Part shown: positions 14,410 to 20,874 of the stretch, one piece after another | Layout of the letters: each line of letters opens with the position of its first letter | Position numbering within the stretch: position 1 is the stretch's first letter | Program-made: the position numbers and the translations under genes | Origin: Pseudomonadota bacterium | GTDB taxonomy: Bacteria > Pseudomonadota > Alphaproteobacteria > Sphingomonadales > Sphingomonadaceae | Direction of reading: 5' to 3' | Length of the DNA: 20,874 nt | NCBI GenBank assembly: GCA_023433445.1 | Contig: JAEZCS010000110.1 | Span: 1-20,874 of the forward strand | The notes under the pieces: model-generated | What the model saw: the letters and a program-made list of their open reading frames with translations, nothing else | The model's database searches: none | Told to the model about the DNA's origin: nothing

Positions 14410-15009
14410 CTAACCGATCAGATCGCTGATGTCATTGTCACGCCACGGTTCGGGCAAGCTGGGCTGTGCGCAATATCGCGCGCTGCTTTGCCAGCCGCTG
14501 CTCTCATTCTTACGTTTGATACTGGTGTCGTTGGCGATATCCCAGGTCACCACCTGCGTATCCTTCTGCTCTTCGGTTCCCCATGCTGCGCCACCGCTCG
14601 AACATTCCTCAGTCACGCGATAGCTGGTCGCACCGGTCTTTTCGATCCTCTTGAACGCGCAGAAATCACGGCCGGAAACAGAAAATCCGTCCCGGCCAAG
14701 CAAGGACAAGGTGGCGTTCGACGCCTGCCCGCACGGCGTATCACTGTCGACGTAGAAACCTCGTTTCAAAGGCAGGGTTTTTACGCTCGTCGTCGCGGTG
14801 GGCTTTTCCGCTGCATTCAACTCCGCAGAGTTTGCAGCGTCGGCTTCTCCTGGCACCGATGTGGCGGATGCGGCGGTATTCGCCGGCGTGGCTTCCGTGA
14901 CCATCGCATTGTCCGCACGCTCCTCGGCGGTTGCCGGGTTTTTGCTGCAGGCAGAGATCAGCGCTGCCAACAAGACCGCCGACGCCAGCAATACATTGGT
15001 TCTGATCAT
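14410..15009 (-). CDS. Lipoprotein with four conserved-looking cysteines, unknown function
   Basis: This 199-residue protein starts MIRTNVLLASAVLLAALISAC, a lipoprotein signal peptide with lipobox ISAC and lipidated Cys21. A low-complexity, Ala/Thr/Glu-rich linker (residues about 25-75) leads to a folded domain from RGFYVDSDTPCGQASNATLS onward. This domain has four cysteines (TPCGQ, DFCAF, EECSS, RYCAQ) that could make two disulfides in the periplasm. No named family is recognised. It is likely anchored to the inner leaflet of the outer membrane or to the inner membrane. AAGGGGG lies about 5 nt before the ATG. It is convergent with the autotransporter gene and divergent from the BetT-type transporter gene; no shared function is evident. 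Confidence 0.8.
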   Translation of the reverse strand: MIRTNVLLASAVLLAALISACSKNPATAEERADNAMVTEATPANTAASATSVPGEADAANSAELNAAEKPTATTSVKTLPLKRGFYVDSDTPCGQASNATLSLLGRDGFSVSGRDFCAFKRIEKTGATSYRVTEECSSGGAAWGTEEQKDTQVVTWDIANDTSIKRKNESSGWQSSARYCAQPSLPEPWRDNDISDLIG

Positions 15010-15348
15010 GAAGCCCCCTTACATGAAAAAGCCCGCCCATTAGAAATGGCTGCCACCTTGGTTAACAGAATCGCCATGACATGAAAATGAGCGGGACTGC
15101 GCAAGACGGACTATTCATGATTAGAGCATGCAACTACCGATGCCCCGGGTTGCGGCTTGTCGGCTCCGAAACCATCTCGATAGTAACGCCTTCGAAGGCT
15201 CTGGCGGGCAAAATCCATTATGCAAGCGACATTGCGTGGCTATTTAACGCAGATGCGTAACGATTTTTCGCGACGATGAGCAACCACATACGTGGTTTTC
15301 TCGTTCCCTTAATCGCGGCTCGCCACGAGCCCTTGGAGATCGCGTGCA
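15010..15348. other. Divergent intergenic region (lipoprotein / BCCT transporter)
   Basis: This 339-base stretch holds no convincing gene and must contain the promoters of both flanking genes. The part near 15230-15275 is comparatively A/T-rich. The only clear structure is the inverted repeat at 15282-15297. Confidence 0.5.
15282..15297. promoter_or_regulatory. Inverted repeat AACCAC-atac-GTGGTT upstream of the BCCT gene
   Basis: This 16-bp dyad has perfect 6-base arms and a palindromic-length 4-base spacer, 51 bases before the transporter start. It is followed on the plus strand by TTCTC. Its size and place suit an operator for a dimeric repressor or a leader hairpin; no regulator gene is adjacent. 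Which protein binds it cannot be told from the sequence. Confidence 0.4.
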
Positions 15349-17340
15349 ATGAAAGGGGTGCTGACCGACGCGTCCAAAGGTCGGGGGGCGGCATGGATTC
15401 GGGTCAACCCACCGGTATTCTTCATTTCCGCCGGACTGATCCTCGCCTTCGTGCTCTTCGGCGCGCTGTTCACGGATCAGGCGTCGCGCTTGTTCGTGGC
15501 GGCGCAGGCGACGATCACCGTCGATTTCGGCTGGTTCTATGTCGTTTCCGTCGCGGGCTTTCTGCTCTTCATCCTGTTCCTCATGTTCAGCCGTTATGGC
15601 GACGTGAAGCTGGGGCCGGACGATAGCGAGCCGGAATATAGCTATATTTCCTGGTTCGCCATGCTGTTCAGCGCGGGCATGGGGATCGGACTGCTCTTTT
15701 TCGGCGTTGCTGAGCCAATTCAGCATTTTGCGCGTCCGCCGGTGGGTGAGGGCGGGACAATCGAGTCCGCTCGCCAGGCGATGGTGCTGACCTTTTTTCA
15801 CTGGGGTTTGCACGCCTGGGCGATCTACATCGTCGTTGGGCTGGCACTTGCCTATTTCGCCTTTCGGCGCGGATTGCCGCTGACGATACGGTCAGCCCTT
15901 TTCCCTCTGATTGGTCAGCGCATCCACGGCCCCATTGGGCATGCCATCGATATCTTCGCTGTATTGGGCACGATGTTCGGGGTGGCTACCTCGCTCGGCT
16001 TCGGGGTGCTGCAGGTGAATGCGGGTTTCAATTACCTGTTCGGCTTGCCCACTGGTCCTGTCATCCAGATCGTCCTGATCGCCGTCATCACCGGCATGGC
16101 TACATTGTCGGCCGCCATGGGGCTGGACAAGGGCGTGAAGAGGCTGTCGGAACTGAACATCATCCTGGCCATCACATTGTTGGCCTTCGTGCTCATCGCG
16201 GGCTCTACGGTTTTCCTGCTGCAAGCCTATGTCCAGAATGTCGGCGCCTATCTGGGCAGCCTCGTCCAGCGCACCTTCCGCATGTACGCCTATGAACCCA
16301 ATGAATGGTTCGGCAACTGGACGCTATTCTATTGGGGCTGGTGGATATCGTGGTCGCCCTTCGTGGGCATGTTCATCGCCCGGATTTCGCGCGGGCGGAC
16401 CATCCGTGAATTCGTGATGGGCGTGCTGCTTGTGCCATCGCTGTTCACTTTCCTGTGGATGACGGTGTTCGGCAACACGGCCATCGACATGGACCTGCGC
16501 GGGACGGCGGACATCGCGGCCACGGCGGTCAACAACATGCCGGTCGCGCTGTTCGAAACGCTGGAGCACCTGCCTTTTTCCACGATTGCGTCAGGCGTCG
16601 CGACGCTGCTCGTCATGACCTTCTTTGTCACCTCGGCAGATTCAGGCGCGCTGGTCATCGACATGATCACTTCGGGCGCTGCGGAGAACCCGCCCGTCTG
16701 GCAGCGCATCTTCTGGGCTGTGAGCGCTGGCGTGGTCGCGGCGGTGCTGCTGATCGCAGGTGGCCTGGAGGCCTTGCAGACCGCCGCGATCGCAAGCGCG
16801 TTGCCCTTCGCGGCGGTGATGATCGTCATTTGCTATGGGCTGTTGCGTGCATTGCAGATGGAAGAGGAGGGGGCTGCGATCGACCTGTCCGCCGCCGCGC
16901 AGGTGTCGCCTGTTCCAGCGGAAGGCCCAAGCTGGCAGCAGCGCCTTGCCAGCATCACCCACTATTATGAGGAAGCGGAGATCGGCGCTTTCCTGGTGGA
17001 TAATGTCCGTCCCGCACTGGACGCGGTCGCGGCACAGCTACGGGAGTCGGGACTCGCGCCCAAGCTGATACAGGACGAAAATCATGTGGAGCTGCGCGTT
17101 CCGCATGGCGAGCGTGGCGAGTTTCGCTATGGCGTCCGCGCTCGCGCTTTCCGGGCAGCGAGCTTCGCCTTTGCCGAGCCGCCCGCGCACGGCAACGACG
17201 CACATCGCCATTATCGGGCCGTGGCGCATAGTTCCGAGACAGACCAGCCGCACGATGTGACAGGCTATAACGGTGATCAGCTGATTAACGATCTGCTCAA
17301 CCGCTATGCACGGTTCCGGCATGCGCGCCGACTTGCGTGA
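15349..17340 (+). CDS. betT: BCCT-family choline/betaine transporter, BetT type
   Basis: This 663-residue protein has the twelve-helix BCCT core (residues about 15-505). Landmarks are VNPPVFFISAGLILAFVLFG, the glycine stretch SAGMGIGLLFFGVAEP (residues 110-123), HWGLHAWAIY, and the signature FYWGWWISWSPFVGMFIARI (about residues 327-346), whose tryptophans line the substrate box. GMGIG at residues 110-114 lacks the GMGIGM/Asp variant, and the proton/Na+ coupling ion cannot be decided. A cytoplasmic C-terminal extension of about 155 residues (SWQQRLASITHYYEEAEIGA) matches the long-tailed BetT subgroup, in which the tail senses osmotic stress. It probably imports choline or glycine betaine as osmoprotectant or carbon source. 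TTGGAG lies about 10 nt before the ATG. No betA, betB or betI is nearby in the window. Confidence 0.9.
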   Translation: MKGVLTDASKGRGAAWIRVNPPVFFISAGLILAFVLFGALFTDQASRLFVAAQATITVDFGWFYVVSVAGFLLFILFLMFSRYGDVKLGPDDSEPEYSYISWFAMLFSAGMGIGLLFFGVAEPIQHFARPPVGEGGTIESARQAMVLTFFHWGLHAWAIYIVVGLALAYFAFRRGLPLTIRSALFPLIGQRIHGPIGHAIDIFAVLGTMFGVATSLGFGVLQVNAGFNYLFGLPTGPVIQIVLIAVITGMATLSAAMGLDKGVKRLSELNIILAITLLAFVLIAGSTVFLLQAYVQNVGAYLGSLVQRTFRMYAYEPNEWFGNWTLFYWGWWISWSPFVGMFIARISRGRTIREFVMGVLLVPSLFTFLWMTVFGNTAIDMDLRGTADIAATAVNNMPVALFETLEHLPFSTIASGVATLLVMTFFVTSADSGALVIDMITSGAAENPPVWQRIFWAVSAGVVAAVLLIAGGLEALQTAAIASALPFAAVMIVICYGLLRALQMEEEGAAIDLSAAAQVSPVPAEGPSWQQRLASITHYYEEAEIGAFLVDNVRPALDAVAAQLRESGLAPKLIQDENHVELRVPHGERGEFRYGVRARAFRAASFAFAEPPAHGNDAHRHYRAVAHSSETDQPHDVTGYNGDQLINDLLNRYARFRHARRLA

Positions 17341-17353
17341 ATAGCGCGGGACA

Positions 17354-17965
17354 TCATGCTTCGTCCTTGGGCACCATGATCAACGTGCGTCCCTCGACTC
17401 GCCAGGATGCCAGTTGCGACAGGAAATTCATGCCCAGTACGTCGACGTTGCCCATGGCGGGCGAGATCGCGACCTTCAGGTTGCGCGCTTCCAGCCCGCC
17501 CAGCGTGATCCGATCGATGGAACCCGTATCCGCCCGAACGACGCCATTCGCGGTTTGCATGACGACGGGCAGAAGGCTGGTGCCCCGATCCACCGATGCG
17601 CGCTGCGCAGTGTCTTCGGAAAGGGTGGTGACCGTGGCGCCGCTGTCGACCAGCATCCTGCTTTCCACCCCGTTGATATTCGCCCGCGCCCAGAAATGAC
17701 CATCGGGAGACATGCGGATGCGGACCTCATTCCCGCTCACCTCTTGGCTGTCGATGCCGAGTTTGGAGGTTATCTGCGCCAGGCCGGGCTCGAAAGGTGC
17801 CTGCTGGATCAGCAGGAACAGGCAGAAGGCGAGGAGAGCAAAGGAAAAAAGCGATCGCAGCACACGTCCCACATAGGGGATGTTGAATAGCAGGATCAGG
17901 AGTAGAGCAGCGCCACCGGCGTAAAGCGCCATCTGCTGCCATTCGGGGTGAATCGATACAGGCAT
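17354..17965 (-). CDS. Membrane-anchored retropepsin-like aspartic protease (TIGR02281 type)
   Basis: This protein has 203 residues from the ATG at 17965. Two hydrophobic segments (residues about 12-29 and 36-54: MALYAGGAALLLILLFNIPY, LFSFALLAFCLFLLIQ) anchor it to the inner membrane. The C-terminal half is a single retropepsin-like domain: HFWARANINGVESRML, then VDSGATVTTLS with catalytic Asp107-Ser-Gly, ADTGSIDRITLGGLEARNLK, and VDVLGMNFLSQLASWRVEG. Single-domain proteases of this clan act as dimers, so the active site would form from two copies. Substrates are unknown. A longer frame begins at a TTG at 18022, but ATG 17965 starts the conserved part. The ribosome binding site is weak (AGGCAG, about 10 nt upstream). 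The gene is convergent with betT (13 bp apart) and divergent from the DUF389 gene. Confidence 0.85.
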   Translation of the reverse strand: MPVSIHPEWQQMALYAGGAALLLILLFNIPYVGRVLRSLFSFALLAFCLFLLIQQAPFEPGLAQITSKLGIDSQEVSGNEVRIRMSPDGHFWARANINGVESRMLVDSGATVTTLSEDTAQRASVDRGTSLLPVVMQTANGVVRADTGSIDRITLGGLEARNLKVAISPAMGNVDVLGMNFLSQLASWRVEGRTLIMVPKDEA

Positions 17966-18093
17966 GATAGGTGAACTGCCTGGCGGGGCGTTCGATCCAA
18001 GTCCGCGGCGCTCAATCGGCAACAGATGACTTGGTTACGGCGCATGGAGCTTCTAACAGGAAGCTGGTTCGGCAATTGAAGAAAAGGGCGTAG

Positions 18094-19661
18094 ATGGCCG
18101 ACATGGACTTGGGCGGGACGATCAGTTCGACGGTGCACGCGCGGCTGGATCGCATGGCGCTCTATCGGTGGTGGCGGCGGAAGCTGGTCGGCAGCGTCGA
18201 CCACGAGAAGGTCATCGCCATGATCGAGGAAGAAAGCGGATGGTCACCGCGCTATCTGTTCATGACGATCATGTCGGCGGGCATTGCCGTTCTGGGCCTG
18301 CTGCTGTCTTCGCCTGCGGTCGTCATCGGCGCCATGCTCATTTCCCCTCTCATGAACCCGATCCTGGGTCTTGGGTTCAGCCTGGCGCTGTTCAACTTCA
18401 GCGAAATGCGCCGCGCTCTGATCGCCCTGGCTGCCGGTTCCGCCTGCGCCATTGCTTTTACGGCGCTGATTGTGGCGCTCTCGCCGCTGCAGGCGCCTAC
18501 TGCGGAGATCATAGCGAGGACCCGTCCCAATCTCTTCGACCTTGGCGTGGCTTTGTTTGCGGCGCTCGCCGGCACTTTCGCCATCATCAGGGGAAAGGGC
18601 GGCACCATCGTGGGCGTCGCCATCGCCACGGCATTGATGCCACCATTGGCCGTCGTCGGCTATGGACTGGCCACATGGAATCTGCCGGTGATGTGGGGCG
18701 CATTGGCGTTGTTCATCACGAACTTCGTGACCATTGCCCTGTCCGCCACCGCTATGGCGCGCTTCTATGGGTTCGGGCATTTCCTGTCGAGCCAGCAAAG
18801 CTGGACGCAGACGGTCGTGCTCATCATGGTGTTCGTGGTGATGGCCGTCCCCCTCGCATTCTCCCTGAAGCGCATCGCGACGGAAGCTCTGACTGTCACG
18901 CAGGTGCGTTCCTTTCTGGCGGACCGCTTCGGGAACACCGCCCGCGTCACACAGCTGGACGTGGATTTTGACGCGAAGCCGATCACGGTCCGCTCCGTGA
19001 TCATCACGCCCCGCGCTCACGCGCAAAAGACGGTCGTGCTTCAATCGGCACTGGGGCAGCAATTGGGTCACCCCTGCGGTTGCAACTCGACCAGGTCCTG
19101 CTGGAGCCAGGCGCGGGAGCCCTGGAGGCCCAGCGCGAGGAACTGCGCCAGGCTGGCACGTCGGCCGCTGCGGAGGCGGCGCGGATCGCGGCCCTTGCCC
19201 AGATGATCGGGCTTGCTGCCGGGGTTCCGGCGGACGCGGTTACAATCGACCGCGATCATCACCGCGCCAGCGCGATGGCCGCTCCCTTGCGCGGAGCCAC
19301 AGTCGCGACCTACCGCATGCTGGAGCAGCGTGTCAGCAGCCAGGCTGGCGATTGGGACATTGCAATCATCCCGCCTCAAGCGGATCTGCCGCTGATCACC
19401 TTTGGCGATGGCGTCGATTCACTTGATCCGGCTGCGAGAGAGGCCACTTTGACGACCGCCTGGGCAGCGCGGCGCTGGAATATTCCCGCGCTTGCCGTGC
19501 CAGGGCTGCCGGAAAACGAGCCTGCCACGCCCACCTTGGGTCAGCGGCGGGCACTGGTTGTTGCGGCTGTCTTGCGCGAGCAGGGCATCACGGCGCTACC
19601 CGGTCGTCCCGCAAGCCAATCCTTCCGGCTGACCACGCCCGTCGAGGGCAGCACGCGCTGA
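18094..19661 (+). pseudogene. DUF389 (TIGR00341-type) membrane protein, broken by a frameshift
   Basis: Frame one (18094-19206) begins MADMDLGGTISSTVHARLDR and gives at least five membrane helices with the DUF389 motif SPAVVIGAMLISPLMNPILG, followed by GKGGTIVGVAIATALMPPLA. After ALGQQLG (about 19050-19068) this frame turns into low-complexity Arg/Cys-rich text. The correct continuation lies in another frame as SPLRLQLDQVLLEPGAGALE and runs to 19661. One missing G in the GGG at 19065-19067 explains the break (TTGGGTCACCC in place of TTGGGGTCACCC); restored, the protein has about 522 residues, the usual family size. DUF389 proteins are integral membrane proteins of unknown role. A sequencing error in the G-run is as likely as a true mutation. 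The C-terminal cytoplasmic part remains well preserved, arguing for a recent event or an artefact. Confidence 0.85.
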
Positions 19662-19708
19662 TCGATTGCTGCACCGACCGACGCGCGGTGAACCCCTGAC
19701 TTGTCTTT

Positions 19709-19720
19709 CCCGCTTTCGGG
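19709..19720. terminator. Small hairpin between convergent genes
   Basis: CCCG and CGGG around 19709-19720 form a 4-bp stem with a CTTT loop in the 65-base gap between the DUF389 gene and the glycosidase gene. It is short and lacks a T-tract; called only because it is the sole structure in the gap. Confidence 0.2.
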
Positions 19721-19726
19721 CTGTCC

Positions 19727-20874
19727 TTAGGAAATCGTCACCACTCGCGCGGGACCTGTTCGGTCGAGCGGCTTCACCACCACCTTGTCCTCCATCCGGT
19801 CAAAGGCGATGTCGACCGATGCCTCCCCGACGCGCAGTCCATAGAGCCGCAGTTCGTCGAGGAACCGGGGAAGGGCGGGTTCGCGCAGGGAGATTTCCGG
19901 CCCCGCGACATCGAACCCTATGCCCAGGCTCGACTGGATGAGGGACAAGGGCGCAGCCGCCGACCATGCCTGCGGGCTGCAGGCGACGGGGTAGAATGTC
20001 GGTCCCTGCGCACGGCGGCGCGGAAATCCGCAGAACAGTTCCGGCAGGCGCATGAGGTCGACATAGGTTGCCGCCGCGAACAGGCCTTCGAATATCTTTG
20101 CTGCCTCTCGCTTGTAGCCATAGCGAGAGAAGCCCGCAGCGATCAGGGCATTGTCATGCGGCCAGATCGATCCGTTATGATAGCTCATCGGATTATAGCG
20201 CGCTTCCGTGGAGGCAATGGTGCGGACACCCCACCCGGAAAAGGAGGCGGGCGCCATCAGTGTGCGTACGACGGACTCCACCCGGTTTTCCTTAGCAAGA
20301 CCGGTGAAAAGCACATGGCCAGCGTTGGATGAACGAACTCGGCAAGGCCGCTTTTCGCCATCCAGGGCCAGCACATAGGTGCCGAGCTGCTCGTCGAAAA
20401 AGGCCTGATCGAAATGGTCGCGCAGGCGATCCGCCCGTGATCCATAATCCGACCCGCGCGCAGCATCGCCCAGCGCGGCATAAATGTCTTCAGCAGCTCT
20501 CCAGGCCCCGTAGACATAGGCCTGAACCTCGGCGAGGGCGATGGGGCCACGCGCGATCGAGCCGTCTTCGTGAAAGACGGAATCGTGACTGTCTTTCCAA
20601 CCCTGATTGGTAAGGCCCTGGTCCGTCAGCCGACCATATTCGACGAAGCCGTCCTTGTCCCGGTCGCCATGTTCGTCGATCCACAGCAGCGCCGCTTCAA
20701 GATGCGGCAGCAAGCCGGTGACGAAGGGGAGGTCCCCCGTGCGCTCCAGATAGGCGCCCGCGAGCATGATGAACAACGGGGTGGAATCGATGCTGCCATA
20801 ATAGTGGCGGAAAGGCACTTCGCCCAGTTCCGCCATCTCGCCATGGCGGACCTCATGCAGGATCTTTCCGGGTT
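19727..20874 (-). CDS. Glycogen-debranching-type glycosidase, C-terminal part (cut by window edge)
   Basis: The frame is open to the window edge, so the N-terminus is missing; the internal ATG at 20836 is not the start. The visible 381 residues begin PGKILHEVRHGEMAELGEVP and contain the alpha/alpha-barrel text FRHYYGSIDSTPLFIMLAGA, LTNQGWKDSHDSVFHEDGSI, ALAEVQAYVYGAWRAAEDIY and NPMSYHNGSIWPHDNALIAA. These are typical of amylo-alpha-1,6-glucosidase / GH63-GH15-like debranching enzymes. A short beta-type C-terminal domain follows (about the last 80 residues, LRLYGLRVGEASVDIAFDRM). The likely role is removal of alpha-1,6-linked glucose or processing of short oligosaccharides in the cytoplasm. 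No glg or trehalose genes are in view to narrow the substrate. Confidence 0.87.
   Translation of the reverse strand, partial: PGKILHEVRHGEMAELGEVPFRHYYGSIDSTPLFIMLAGAYLERTGDLPFVTGLLPHLEAALLWIDEHGDRDKDGFVEYGRLTDQGLTNQGWKDSHDSVFHEDGSIARGPIALAEVQAYVYGAWRAAEDIYAALGDAARGSDYGSRADRLRDHFDQAFFDEQLGTYVLALDGEKRPCRVRSSNAGHVLFTGLAKENRVESVVRTLMAPASFSGWGVRTIASTEARYNPMSYHNGSIWPHDNALIAAGFSRYGYKREAAKIFEGLFAAATYVDLMRLPELFCGFPRRRAQGPTFYPVACSPQAWSAAAPLSLIQSSLGIGFDVAGPEISLREPALPRFLDELRLYGLRVGEASVDIAFDRMEDKVVVKPLDRTGPARVVTIS

Noticed and set aside
15282..15307. GGAAC-N17-GGTT on the minus strand as an EcfG-type promoter for the lipoprotein gene
   Set aside because: The -10 match is partial, it lies some 270 bases from the gene and overlaps the dyad at 15282-15297; too weak to call.
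18168..18971. Long alternative frames (both strands) inside the DUF389 gene
   Set aside because: They are His/Arg-rich shadow frames of a membrane protein; DUF389 motifs lie in the frame starting at 18094.

Overview
The window looks like chromosomal DNA of an alphaproteobacterium, most likely a sphingomonad (Sphingomonas/Sphingobium/Novosphingobium type). The grounds are the GC-rich codon use, the gene families present (PAS histidine kinase of HWE/HisKA_2 style, PRC-barrel, DUF2383, DUF4142, GlsB, a LuxR regulator divergent from a giant autotransporter) and a GGAAC-type (EcfG-like) promoter. No RNA gene, CRISPR array or phage module was seen. Genus is an inference; no database search was possible.

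Layout. (1) 1-2750: general-stress-type genes. On the minus strand are a PAS histidine kinase (N-terminal part only, cut by the window edge), a PRC-barrel protein, a DUF2383 four-helix protein and a secreted DUF4142 protein. On the plus strand is a small GlsB/YeaQ-type membrane protein. (2) 2787-4700, plus strand: a transglutaminase-like cysteine protease whose start is preceded by a tandem array of ATG-TGA units, then three small sphingomonad-type hypothetical genes, two of them overlapping by ATGA. (3) 4745-6580, minus: a YbaL/KefB-type cation/proton antiporter with a TrkA-N domain. (4) 6581-9340: about 0.6 kb without a convincing gene, a complete IS5-family (IS427-like) insertion sequence using an A_AAA_AAG -1 frameshift, and a LuxR-family regulator. 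(5) 9340-14118: a 1592-residue type V autotransporter divergent from the LuxR gene. The region between them holds a CCCC-tatc-GGGG palindrome and a 20-codon leader ORF with a strong ribosome binding site. (6) 14410-15009: a cysteine-containing lipoprotein on the minus strand. (7) 15349-17340: a BetT-type BCCT transporter. (8) 17354-19661: a membrane-anchored retropepsin-like aspartic protease and, divergently, a DUF389 membrane protein broken by a one-base frameshift. (9) 19727-20874: a glycogen-debranching-type glycosidase running off the right edge.

How the genes fit together. The first 7 kb reads as envelope, osmotic and general stress functions: sensor kinase, stress-associated small proteins and a pH/K+ antiporter. 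The BetT transporter further right fits the same theme. The LuxR/autotransporter pair is a self-contained surface-structure module, probably regulated locally. A 33-bp imperfect direct repeat (6840-6872 and 14244-14276) brackets the IS + LuxR + autotransporter block and may mark the edges of an inserted or exchanged segment. I see no coherent new multi-gene system. The most unusual signals are the start-stop repeat before the transglutaminase gene, the leader ORF/palindrome before the autotransporter, and the 33-bp repeat.
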